Part shown: positions 7,396 through 15,464 of the stretch, one piece after another
How the letters are laid out: each line of letters starts with the position of its first letter
How positions within the stretch are numbered: position 1 is the first letter of the stretch
DNA from: Bacillota bacterium
GTDB lineage: Bacteria; Bacillota_I; Bacilli_A; RFN20; CAG-826
Reading direction: 5' to 3'
Assembly (NCBI GenBank): GCA_023457325.1
Contig: JAEWLX010000023.1
Coordinates: 1-22,989 of the forward strand
DNA: 22,989 bases
Translations under genes and position numbers: made by a program
The notes under the pieces: generated by a model
What the model saw: the letters and a program-made list of their open reading frames with translations, nothing else
Told to the model about the DNA's origin: nothing
The model's database searches: none

Positions 7396-7893
7396 TTACT
7401 TTATGATTTTGACACCTGGTGGAACATCGGCACGAACGACAGCGTTCACGCCAATCTTGGCGTTATCCCCGACTGTTATATTACCTAATATTTTGGCACC
7501 CGCACCGATCACAACGTTATTGCCGATGGTCGGATGGCGTTTGACTTTTTTTGAAGAAACACCACCGAGGGTAACTTGGTGATAAAGTGTTACATTGTCA
7601 CCAATAATTGTTGTTTCACCGATAACGACGCCTGCGCCATGGTCGATAAAAAAGTTACGACCAATTTCCGCAGCGGGGTGAATTTCAATCCCGGTTCGTC
7701 TTTTAGCACAAGCCATAATCCATTCGCCCATGAATTTCCATTTGAGTTTGACCCAAAACCAATGGGCGATGCGAAAATGGCGCATGGCGATAACTGAAGG
7801 GTAAAGAAAAAAGATTTGAAAATTAGTTCGCGCTGCCGGATCGCGACGTTTTATCGAAGCATAATAACCTTCTTGTTTTTCTTTTTTATTCAT
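7396..7893 (-). CDS. cysE: Serine O-acetyltransferase (short form)
   Basis: Makes O-acetylserine from serine and acetyl-CoA, the substrate of CysK. From the ATG at 7893 the protein is 165 residues: a short N-terminal helical part with DPAARTNFQ (18-26), then left-handed beta-helix hexapeptide repeats with HPAAEIG, FIDHGAGVVIGET (catalytic Asp84/His85 region), HQVTLGG and RHPTIGNNVVIGAGA. It stops just after ADVPPG, where longer CysE proteins continue with a GIPGR-type turn and a tail; the equivalent region is absent. I prefer 7893 over an ATG at 7926, because the N-terminus fits and it overlaps the cysK stop by eight bases (coupling). No good Shine-Dalgarno is seen. Acetyltransferase identity is firm; whether it still binds CysK is uncertain. 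Confidence 0.87.
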   Translation of the reverse strand: MNKKEKQEGYYASIKRRDPAARTNFQIFFLYPSVIAMRHFRIAHWFWVKLKWKFMGEWIMACAKRRTGIEIHPAAEIGRNFFIDHGAGVVIGETTIIGDNVTLYHQVTLGGVSSKKVKRHPTIGNNVVIGAGAKILGNITVGDNAKIGVNAVVRADVPPGVKIIK

Positions 7894-8776
7894 ACGCGCC
7901 TGTTGAGATGTATTTTGCGCCACCATCGGGTGCCACTGTTAGTATAACAGCGTTTTGTACCTCTTTGGCAATACTTTCGGTTGCCAAAATAGCAGCAGCG
8001 CTTGAAATTCCCAAGAATAATCCCTGGCGAGCTAATTCTTTAGCCTTTTGCATAGCGTCGGCACTCGTAATCGCGATAATTCGATCGACTTCTTCCGTTT
8101 CAAGAAGTGGTGGGACAAAACCTGCGCCGATCCCTTGAATTTTATGAGGTCCTTTCGGAAAACCTTGGAGGACTTTTGATTCTTCTGGTTCGACAGCGAT
8201 AATTTTAAGGTTTGGATACTTTTTGCGAATGATACGCGCTAGACCGGTTAATGTTCCTCCGGTGCCAACTCCTAAGACGAGATAATCCAATTTCGAAAAG
8301 TCGCGCATTATTTCTTCAGCCGTCGTCATCATGTGGGCTTCAGGATTGGCTTTGTTTAAAAATTGATCAATATAAATATATCCTTGTTGTTCTAATTCTT
8401 TGGCTTTGGCAATTGCTCCCGACATGCCAAGAGGAGCGGGGGTTAAGATTATTTCTGTTCCAAAAACGCGAAATAAATCAATGCGTTCTTTCGACATGTT
8501 TTCGGGCATGACAGCCGTTAGATGAATACCTTTGCTTGCTAAAACAAATGATAGGCCGATGCCAGTATTACCAGATGTGGCTTCGACTACTTTGCTTTCT
8601 TTAGAAAGAATGTTGCGTTTAATCAAATCGTTGACCATGTTTAAAGCGATGCGGTCCTTGACTGAACCACCAGGATTAAACATTTCGAGTTTAACGTAAA
8701 CATCATTATTATTAGGGGCGGCAATTTTTAAGTGTGGGGTATTACCGATTAAATCGGTGATATGATTGTAAATCAT
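7886..8776 (-). CDS. cysK: Cysteine synthase A (O-acetylserine sulfhydrylase), PLP enzyme
   Basis: A 296-residue fold-type II PLP enzyme. NPGGSVKDR places the PLP lysine at Lys40; SGNTG (68-72) is the substrate loop, GTGGT (171-175) binds the PLP phosphate, and a late SSAAAILA segment is in place. It converts O-acetylserine and sulfide to cysteine. Length is slightly below the usual 305-310. The ATG at 8776 follows a strong AAGGAGGT Shine-Dalgarno. It is first in the minus-strand cysK-cysE-ligase group and diverges from fmt. A cystathionine beta-synthase-like role is possible for this family, but pairing with cysE favours CysK. Confidence 0.92.
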   Translation of the reverse strand: MIYNHITDLIGNTPHLKIAAPNNNDVYVKLEMFNPGGSVKDRIALNMVNDLIKRNILSKESKVVEATSGNTGIGLSFVLASKGIHLTAVMPENMSKERIDLFRVFGTEIILTPAPLGMSGAIAKAKELEQQGYIYIDQFLNKANPEAHMMTTAEEIMRDFSKLDYLVLGVGTGGTLTGLARIIRKKYPNLKIIAVEPEESKVLQGFPKGPHKIQGIGAGFVPPLLETEEVDRIIAITSADAMQKAKELARQGLFLGISSAAAILATESIAKEVQNAVILTVAPDGGAKYISTGAYE

Positions 8777-8803
8777 TGTGATGACCTCCTTAGATGTTAT
8801 AAT
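8776..8803 (+). promoter_or_regulatory. fmt promoter
   Basis: TTGTGA (8776-8781), 16-base spacer, TATAAT (8798-8803) preceded by TG to give an extended -10. It lies 50 bases before the fmt ATG. The -35 overlaps the cysK start codon on the other strand. Confidence 0.7.
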
Positions 8804-8832
8804 ATTATATTATTCGTATGAACTTAACAAAC
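8804..8832 (-). promoter_or_regulatory. Candidate cysK promoter, overlapping the fmt promoter region
   Basis: On the minus strand a perfect TATAAT (8809-8804) is preceded, 17 bases away, by a weak TTTGTT (8832-8827). It directly abuts the -10 of the divergent fmt promoter, so the two polymerases would compete. No cysteine-responsive riboswitch or T-box fits in the short leader. Confidence 0.5.
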
Positions 8833-8853
8833 GAAACGATGCGAGGTGCTTTC

Positions 8854-9789
8854 ATGAATAAAAAGTCTTACCGATTAGTGTTTATGGGAACGCCGGAAAT
8901 AGCGGCTTATGTTTTACAAAAAATGATTGATGATGGTTATCACTTTGTCGGCTTAATCGCCCAAAGCGATTCGCCGCTTGGTCGTAAAGGGATTTTAAGC
9001 AAGGTTCCGACTAAGATCGTTGCCGAAAAGTATGGGATTGCTGTTTTTCAACCCGAAAAAATTCGCCTCGATTATGAATTTGTTAAAACTTTAAAACCCG
9101 ATTTGATTATAACTTTTGCCTACGGACAAATTATTCCGCAAGGTCTTCTTGATATTCCTCGTTATGGTTGTTTAAACTTGCACGGCTCCCTTCTTCCTCA
9201 ATATCGCGGAGCAGCCCCTATTCAACGGGCCATTATGGCTGGAGAAAAAGTGACGGGTATCACCTTGATGGAAATGATTGATAAGATGGATGCCGGAAAG
9301 ATGTTTGCTAAAGCTTCGATAAATATCGATAACGATGATAATTTCACTACTTTATCGCAGAAGCTGGCTGAGGTTGCCGCTAGGCTAGTTATTGACAAAT
9401 TGCCATTATATTTAGACGGAAAATTGCCTGGCGAAACACAGGACGAAAGTCTTGTCACATTCGCTAACAAAATTAAGCCCGAAGATGAAAAAATTGACAT
9501 TAATCTACGATGTGAAGATATGGTTAATTACATTCGCGGCTTAAGCGAGACACCTGGCGCTCATCTTTTGTTAAATGGGCAGAAGTTAAAAATTTATAAA
9601 GCAAAAAAAGATTCGTCCGAAATGACTGGTCAACTCGGGGAAATCGTCTCACTTAAAGGCGGCATTATCGTTCAATTAAGTGATGGGCAGATTGCCTTGC
9701 TAGATGTTCAGTTAGAAGGACGCAAGCGCCTTAATTATAAAGATTTTATTAATGGTCAAAAGAACCTGATTGGATCCATTTTAAAATAA
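8854..9789 (+). CDS. fmt: Methionyl-tRNA formyltransferase
   Basis: Formylates Met-tRNA-fMet for initiation. The ATG at 8854 is chosen because a GAGGTG Shine-Dalgarno lies just before it and the protein then starts MNKKSYRLVFMGTPEIAA, as in the family; an upstream ATG at 8818 adds 12 residues without support. The 311 residues match the E. coli length (315). The formyl-transfer core shows NLHGSLLPQYRGAAPIQRA, with catalytic Asn108 and His110, and Asp146 in IDKMDAG; a C-terminal OB-like tRNA-binding domain follows (about 205-311). fmt is usually beside def or priA; here it sits apart, next to a helicase gene one base downstream. Confidence 0.96.
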   Translation: MNKKSYRLVFMGTPEIAAYVLQKMIDDGYHFVGLIAQSDSPLGRKGILSKVPTKIVAEKYGIAVFQPEKIRLDYEFVKTLKPDLIITFAYGQIIPQGLLDIPRYGCLNLHGSLLPQYRGAAPIQRAIMAGEKVTGITLMEMIDKMDAGKMFAKASINIDNDDNFTTLSQKLAEVAARLVIDKLPLYLDGKLPGETQDESLVTFANKIKPEDEKIDINLRCEDMVNYIRGLSETPGAHLLLNGQKLKIYKAKKDSSEMTGQLGEIVSLKGGIIVQLSDGQIALLDVQLEGRKRLNYKDFINGQKNLIGSILK

Positions 9790-9790
9790 T

Positions 9791-12130
9791 ATGGACAAAC
9801 GGCTGAAACTCTCCGTTCATCAACTAGTTGATTTTGTCTTGCGAACTGGCGATATTGATAATCGTATTTTTAATCGCAGCTCCATGAATGAGGGAACGCG
9901 AATTCACGCTTTTTACCAAAGTAAGCAATCAAGCAATTACTTATCTGAGTATTTGCTGGGCGCCACGTTTTATGTCGATGACTTTACCATCTTTCTCGAA
10001 GGGCGAGCCGATGGCATTATCGTCAATGATGATCTAGCGATTGTTGATGAAATAAAATCGACAGTAGTGGACCTTGAAGATTATCATCGCGAGCAGGAAG
10101 CCTGGCACGTCGGCCAGGCAAAATGCTATGCCTTGATGTACGCCCTAGAAAAAAATCTAGAGACAGTTGGTATTCGTCTTACTTACATTCATCAGACCAA
10201 AAATGACAAAATGGTTAAAAACTATGTTTTTACTCAGGAAGAACTAAGCCGTGATGTCGATAGTTATCTTCGAACTTACCTCACCTTTTATCTAACGATT
10301 TTGAAGAGATTAGATAAGCGCAACGAAACAGCTGGCCAGCTACACTTTCCCTTTCTTAATTTTAGAAAGGGTCAACGCGAGTTAGCAAAATATGCTTATG
10401 GGATTGCCAAAAATGGCGGGTCCTTATTTGTCGAAGCCCCAACCGGAATTGGCAAGACAATTTCGACTTTGTACCCTTTTGTTCGCTCATTTAGTGAAGG
10501 CAAAAACGATAAGATATTTTATCTTACAGCCAAAAATTCAGGAAAAGAAGCGGCCCTTCAAGCTGTCGAACTCATGAAAGAAAAAGGAGTGAAGCTCAGC
10601 GAAGTCGTCGTAACGGCCAAAGACAAAATCTGCTTTTGTGTCGGCAAAGCCTGTAATCCAGATGAATGCCCGTTTGCCAAAGACTATTATACGAAGATTC
10701 GCGAAGTGCTCACCAAGTCGCTGGCTCGCTATGACGCCTTTGATCCTGGAAGAATATCACGAATTGCCGCGGCACATCATATTTGCCCATTTGAATTGCA
10801 ACTTGATTTATCACTCTATGTCGATGTCATTATTTGCGATTATAACTATTTATTTGATCCCCTTGTTTATTTTCGCCGTTACTTTGATAATGATGCCTCG
10901 CGGATGCTTGTCCTTGTTGATGAAGCCCATAACCTTGTTGATCGGGGCCGCGATATGTATAGCGCCTCACTTGATTCGCTGGCTTTTGAACGGGCTCGCA
11001 AAGCGATTCGTCGCCTTGAACACAAGAAGATGAAAAATGCCAGTAAGCGCATCGCAAAACTATTTAAAGAAATTAAAGATTCAAATAATGAGCAAGAAAC
11101 CATTATCGAGAGCCTAGATGCGAAAACGATTCGCGCACTAGAAGCTTATTTATTAGCGGCTCAAGACATTAATCGCAATCATCACGAATATGTCGATGAG
11201 CACTTTCGTCAATTTTTCTTAGATGTAAATCGCTTTTTAAAAATTGCAGAATTTATCGATGATAGTTTTACTATCTATGTAACAAAAAGTGGTGATGATA
11301 TCGCAAGAATCAGTATTTTTTGTCTTGATCCCAGCCGCCATCTTCGTAAGAGTTTGGCCCAAGTAAGAGGAAGAATACTATTTTCTGCCACTTTATCGCC
11401 ACATGATTATTACGTTGATGTTATCGGCGGAAACAAAGATGACCCCGTTTTACTTTTGCCCTCACCTTTTGAGGCAAGTAATTTATTGTTAATGATTGCG
11501 CCGACTGTTTCTGTAAAGTATAAAAACCGCGCTGACACTTATAAACTTGTCGCTCAATATATTGAATCGTTCGTCTCGCACAAGATGGGCAATTATTTAA
11601 TTTACGCCCCGAGCCACGCTTATCTAAATGAATTAGTAAATGTTCTAAACTTTAATCAAGATTACGATATTTATATTCAAAACCGTGAAATGACTGATAC
11701 GGACAAGGATAAATTTTTAGCTAAATTTACAAGTAATCCGACAAAAACAACAATTGGTATCGTCGTTGTCGGAGGCGTTTTTGGCGAAGGTATCGATTTA
11801 ATCGATGATCGTTTAATCGGAGTAGCTGTTATCGGTGTTGGTCTTCCGCAAATCGGATTTGAACGTGATTTAATTCGCGACTATTTTGATAAATTGGGAC
11901 AGCGAGGCTATGAGTACGCCTATGTTAATCCTGGTATGAACCGTGTTATGCAAGCGGTAGGACGCGTTATTCGTAGCGAAAAAGATCGAGGAATGGCTCT
12001 TTTAATCGATGACCGCTTTTTAAATACGCGTTATCGCGATTTGTTTAAACATGAGTGGTCGCACTACGATGTAGTAATTTCTCCGGAAGACATGCTTTTA
12101 AGTATTGAATCTTTTTGGAAAAAAGCATGA
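9791..12130 (+). CDS. XPD/DinG-type iron-sulfur helicase fused to N-terminal PD-(D/E)XK nuclease
   Basis: A 779-residue fusion. Residues 1-170 look like a Cas4/RecB-type nuclease: EGRADG (70-75, metal-binding Asp), VDEIKS (85-90, the D-x-E-x-K pattern) and QAKCY (109-113, motif with Gln). A superfamily 2 helicase follows: Walker A APTGIGKT (216-223), a cysteine set consistent with a 4Fe-4S domain (Cys281/283, 288, 293 and 332), DEAH (377-380), FSATLS motif near 531, GGVFGEGIDL and a motif VI QAVGRVIRSEKDRG near the end. These helicases unwind DNA 5' to 3', often at flaps, R-loops or damage. It starts one base after the fmt stop without a Shine-Dalgarno, implying coupling. It is distinct from staphylococcal DinG, which has a DnaQ-type exonuclease domain. 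The exact role is unknown. Confidence 0.85.
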   Translation: MDKRLKLSVHQLVDFVLRTGDIDNRIFNRSSMNEGTRIHAFYQSKQSSNYLSEYLLGATFYVDDFTIFLEGRADGIIVNDDLAIVDEIKSTVVDLEDYHREQEAWHVGQAKCYALMYALEKNLETVGIRLTYIHQTKNDKMVKNYVFTQEELSRDVDSYLRTYLTFYLTILKRLDKRNETAGQLHFPFLNFRKGQRELAKYAYGIAKNGGSLFVEAPTGIGKTISTLYPFVRSFSEGKNDKIFYLTAKNSGKEAALQAVELMKEKGVKLSEVVVTAKDKICFCVGKACNPDECPFAKDYYTKIREVLTKSLARYDAFDPGRISRIAAAHHICPFELQLDLSLYVDVIICDYNYLFDPLVYFRRYFDNDASRMLVLVDEAHNLVDRGRDMYSASLDSLAFERARKAIRRLEHKKMKNASKRIAKLFKEIKDSNNEQETIIESLDAKTIRALEAYLLAAQDINRNHHEYVDEHFRQFFLDVNRFLKIAEFIDDSFTIYVTKSGDDIARISIFCLDPSRHLRKSLAQVRGRILFSATLSPHDYYVDVIGGNKDDPVLLLPSPFEASNLLLMIAPTVSVKYKNRADTYKLVAQYIESFVSHKMGNYLIYAPSHAYLNELVNVLNFNQDYDIYIQNREMTDTDKDKFLAKFTSNPTKTTIGIVVVGGVFGEGIDLIDDRLIGVAVIGVGLPQIGFERDLIRDYFDKLGQRGYEYAYVNPGMNRVMQAVGRVIRSEKDRGMALLIDDRFLNTRYRDLFKHEWSHYDVVISPEDMLLSIESFWKKA

Positions 12131-12145
12131 AGTTTTATAACTTCT

Positions 12146-12154
12146 TGCTATAAT
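12146..12154 (+). promoter_or_regulatory. Extended -10 promoter for lepA
   Basis: TGCTATAAT lies 18 bases before the lepA ATG, in the 41-base gap after the helicase gene. No -35 is seen at the proper distance. The same nine bases form the greA -10 at 862-870. Confidence 0.5.
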
Positions 12155-12171
12155 ATCACGGAAGAGAAATT

Positions 12172-13980
12172 ATGTCTTACAATCAAAGAAACATTCGCAA
12201 CTTCTCAATTATCGCCCATATCGACCACGGAAAATCAACGTTGGCCGATCGTATTTTAGAATTAACTAAGACAATCGAAAAAAGACAGATGAAAGAACAA
12301 TTACTCGATAACATGGATCTTGAGCGTGAGCGAGGCATAACAATTAAGTTAAATGCCGTTTCCTTAAAATATAAGGCTAAAGATGGCGTGACATACGACT
12401 TTAATTTAATCGATACTCCTGGGCATGTTGACTTTACATACGAAGTATCGCGTTCTTTAGCAGCGTGCGAAGGATGCCTATTGGTTGTTGATGCCACGCA
12501 AGGCGTTGAAGCGCAAACCTTAGCGAATGTTTATCTCGCGGTTGATAATGATTTAACTATCGTACCCGTCATAAACAAAATCGATTTACCTAGCGCGATG
12601 CCAGAGGTCGCCCTCGACGAAATCAAAAATCGCATCGGCATTCCCGTCGAAGACGCTTTACTAATCTCGGCCAAGACAGGCTCAGGGGTTGAAGATGTCT
12701 TGGAAGCAATTGTTAAATATATTCCCGCTCCTTTAGGAGATAACGATGCTCCTCTTCAAGCTCTTATTTTTGATTCATATTATGATTCATATCGCGGTGT
12801 CATCGCTCTTATTCGCATCAAAAATGGGCAAGTTAAAGTCGGCGATCGCATTCGTTTAATGGCTAACGCTAAGGAATATCTTGTGACCGAAGTAGGAATT
12901 CATGCTCCTCACGAAGTGAAAACTGACCTTCTAAAAACTGGTCAAGTCGGATATATAGCCGCTCAAATTAAAGATATTAAAGATATATTCCCCGGTGATA
13001 CGATTACGACGGTTGAAAAGCCAGCAAAGGAAGCGTTGCCTGGTTATCGGCGCATCAATCCGATGGTCTATTGCGGACTTTACCCTGTCGATAGCAAAAT
13101 GTATCTCGATTTAAAAGATGCTTTAGAAAAATTAAGTCTTAATGATTCATCATTAATATTTGAGCCAGAAACTTCTCAGGCATTGGGCTTTGGTTTCCGT
13201 TGCGGATTCTTAGGACTACTTCATATGGATGTCATTCAAGAACGCCTCGAACGCGAATATGGTCTAAATCTTATTTTAACGGCCCCTAGCGTCGTTTATC
13301 ACATTAACATGACCGATGGCTCGACCATCACCCTTGATAACCCCTCAAAGCTTCCGGAACCGACTTTAATCGCTTCGATTGAAGAACCATATGTCAAAGC
13401 GGCGATAATGACACCGAAAGAATACATCGGACCAATCATGGAACTTTGTCAGGAAAAACGCGGCATTTATGTCGACTTAGAATACTTTGATGACACGAGA
13501 ATGATTTTAAACTACGAATTACCTCTATTGGAAATTATTTATAATTTCTTTGACAAATTGAAAAGCTTTACTAAGGGTTATGCTTCATTTGATTACAACC
13601 TGAGCGATTATAAAGAATCTAAACTTGTCAAAATGGATATATTGCTGAATGGAAATGTCGTCGATGCTTTATCAAGCATTATTCATCGTAGTTCAGCATA
13701 TAGTCGTGGCAATTCAATTGTCAGAAAACTAAAAAGTATTATTCCTCGTCAACAATTTGAAATTCCTGTTCAGGCCGCAATTAATGGAAAAGTCATTGCT
13801 CGCGCGGATGTGAAAGCGGTACGCAAAGACGTCTTAGCCAAATGCTATGGCGGTGATATTAGCCGCAAAAGAAAACTTCTTGATAAGCAAAAAGAAGGTA
13901 AAAAAAGAATGAAGACGATCGGTAATGTCGAGGTCCCTCAGCAAGCATTTATGACGATATTATCTATAGATGATGAATAA
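12172..13980 (+). CDS. lepA: Elongation factor 4 (LepA)
   Basis: A 602-residue translational GTPase that acts on stalled or mis-translocated ribosomes and in initiation. Domains: G domain with AHIDHGKST (15-23), switch I RERGITIK (52-59), DTPGH (81-85) and NKID (135-138); an EF-Tu-like domain II; EF-G-like domains III and V; and the LepA-specific C-terminal domain (about 490-602) with the conserved GGDISRKRKLLDKQKEGKKR stretch. Length is the family norm (about 600). The Shine-Dalgarno is weak (GGAAGAG). In B. subtilis lepA is followed by hemW and hrcA; here two extra genes intervene. Confidence 0.97.
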   Translation: MSYNQRNIRNFSIIAHIDHGKSTLADRILELTKTIEKRQMKEQLLDNMDLERERGITIKLNAVSLKYKAKDGVTYDFNLIDTPGHVDFTYEVSRSLAACEGCLLVVDATQGVEAQTLANVYLAVDNDLTIVPVINKIDLPSAMPEVALDEIKNRIGIPVEDALLISAKTGSGVEDVLEAIVKYIPAPLGDNDAPLQALIFDSYYDSYRGVIALIRIKNGQVKVGDRIRLMANAKEYLVTEVGIHAPHEVKTDLLKTGQVGYIAAQIKDIKDIFPGDTITTVEKPAKEALPGYRRINPMVYCGLYPVDSKMYLDLKDALEKLSLNDSSLIFEPETSQALGFGFRCGFLGLLHMDVIQERLEREYGLNLILTAPSVVYHINMTDGSTITLDNPSKLPEPTLIASIEEPYVKAAIMTPKEYIGPIMELCQEKRGIYVDLEYFDDTRMILNYELPLLEIIYNFFDKLKSFTKGYASFDYNLSDYKESKLVKMDILLNGNVVDALSSIIHRSSAYSRGNSIVRKLKSIIPRQQFEIPVQAAINGKVIARADVKAVRKDVLAKCYGGDISRKRKLLDKQKEGKKRMKTIGNVEVPQQAFMTILSIDDE

Positions 13981-14016
13981 TTTAGCATAAGTTTAGTAGA
14001 TATTTAGTTAATTTAC

Positions 14017-14045
14017 TTGACCGTTTTTTGTTCATTTAATATCAT
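14017..14045 (+). promoter_or_regulatory. Promoter upstream of the Fic-like gene
   Basis: TTGACC (14017-14022), 17-base spacer, TATCAT (14040-14045), a near-consensus vegetative promoter 18 bases before the ATG at 14064. It probably drives the Fic-like gene, the small membrane protein, hemW and the RDD gene, up to the terminator at 17274. Confidence 0.7.
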
Positions 14046-14063
14046 GTAAGCGAGGACTTTATT

Positions 14064-15452
14064 ATGGCAAATCAAGATTTATCTATTCGCTTTACTGATG
14101 AAGCGTATGCGACTCGCACTGATGTGATGCGCGCTTTGAACACTAGTTTAATCGATTCCATCTGGCGCAATATCGAAGAATACCGAAGCCGGTTCAGTCG
14201 CATTTTGTCGCTTCGTGACATCGCAAAACGCCCACTGCGCGTTACCTTTACCCCCAACATTACCGACAAAATTACTAGCCTCGAACGTAAATTGACGCGG
14301 GCGATGAGTCAGTATAGTCAATTGGAAAAAGATGCTCCTGAAAGAAAAGCAATTGTCAAGGAAGGTTACCTTAAGATTTTATCTTACCTTGCTCAGAAAA
14401 ATAATCTTGTTGCCACTGACATTGATTTAAACGCCATTGTCACTGGTCAGAATTTTAACTCGGCTCATGAAAGCCTTTCTGATTACTATAAGACATTGAA
14501 ACATTTCGAGGAGTTTCATCATGATCCGATTGATGAAAACTTTCTCGCTGATTTTTTATCTCGCATCAAAGGTGAAAACGAATTAGTGAGTTTCTATCGC
14601 GAAAAAGACTATGCTCGTCCCTATCAAACAGTAATTGGTCGTGAATATGACTTTGCGCCAGCTGCCACGATTGAATTCTTGATGAATGACTTGTTAGATT
14701 TCATCAACAACAGTGAAATCAGTTTTGTCGTAAAAGTAGTGGCCGCTTATTATTTTGTTGAATATGTAAAGCCTTTTGAAACACAAAACGAAGAGATTTC
14801 GATTTTGCTTTGCAAAAGCATCCTTTCCCATAATGATATTGGCGAAGTTAGTGCCTTTTTACCAATGGAGTCCCTTCTTGTCATGCGCAATGAAAACTTC
14901 CGTAAAATCTTTTTAGAAGTTCAAAAAACAAACGACTTAACTTATGCATTAGTAGCTATCATTGACGTCATGATGAATGAAGTTCAATCCTTTCTTGACT
15001 TAGTTACTCAAGTGAAGATGAAAGCAGTTAAGAAAGAATATCGAGCTCTTGAAAACGATCTTCCTAGCTCAAAACCAATTGTCAGTGAAAAGCCAGTCGA
15101 AAAACCAGTCGAGAAGAAAGTAGAACAAGTCGTAAAAGCATCTCCGGTCGTTCAAGAAGCAAAGCCTGAGCTGGTCGTCGTTCCTCAACCCGCGACGCTT
15201 CCTATGGAAGAAGATGTAAAAAGTGTTGTTAAAAACTTACTTGAATCAAATCCTTTGTTGCGCCCCAAACAAGCCGAATTCTATGCTCGTCATCGCACCT
15301 TAGGAAAATACTACACGATTGCCATGTTTAAAAAAGAGATGGATGTCGTTTATGAAACGGCGAGAACTTCAATGGACAATTTAGCCCAACTCGGTTATTA
15401 TCGTCGTGAGAATGTCAAAAACAAATTCGTTTATACCCCCATTAAAAAATAA
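14064..15452 (+). CDS. Fic-fold protein with destroyed catalytic motif and C-terminal winged helix
   Basis: A 462-residue soluble protein. Residues about 140-260 match the Fic core layout: a loop like the Fic flap (DYARPYQTVIGREYDFAPA, 182-200), a helix EFLMNDLLDFINN (204-216), then VAAYYFVEYVKPF leading into the motif site. Fic AMP-transferases need H-P-F-x-(D/E)-G-N-G-(R/K); here residues 236-244 are KPFETQNEE, so His, acidic, both Gly and Arg are replaced and only Pro, Phe and Asn remain. It should therefore be inactive as an AMP-transferase. A Pro/Lys/Val-rich linker follows (about 334-380, with SEKPVEKPVEKK), then a winged-helix-like module (about 385-460). It has its own promoter and a GAGGA Shine-Dalgarno. 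Homology is judged by eye; the role may be structural or regulatory. Confidence 0.65.
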   Translation: MANQDLSIRFTDEAYATRTDVMRALNTSLIDSIWRNIEEYRSRFSRILSLRDIAKRPLRVTFTPNITDKITSLERKLTRAMSQYSQLEKDAPERKAIVKEGYLKILSYLAQKNNLVATDIDLNAIVTGQNFNSAHESLSDYYKTLKHFEEFHHDPIDENFLADFLSRIKGENELVSFYREKDYARPYQTVIGREYDFAPAATIEFLMNDLLDFINNSEISFVVKVVAAYYFVEYVKPFETQNEEISILLCKSILSHNDIGEVSAFLPMESLLVMRNENFRKIFLEVQKTNDLTYALVAIIDVMMNEVQSFLDLVTQVKMKAVKKEYRALENDLPSSKPIVSEKPVEKPVEKKVEQVVKASPVVQEAKPELVVVPQPATLPMEEDVKSVVKNLLESNPLLRPKQAEFYARHRTLGKYYTIAMFKKEMDVVYETARTSMDNLAQLGYYRRENVKNKFVYTPIKK

Positions 15453-15464
15453 AGAGGCTCAACA

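Noticed and set aside
2..12130. Mycoplasma-type genetic code (UGA as Trp)
   Set aside because: UGA ends alaS, comEA, comEC and the helicase gene exactly at the expected protein ends, and Trp positions use UGG.
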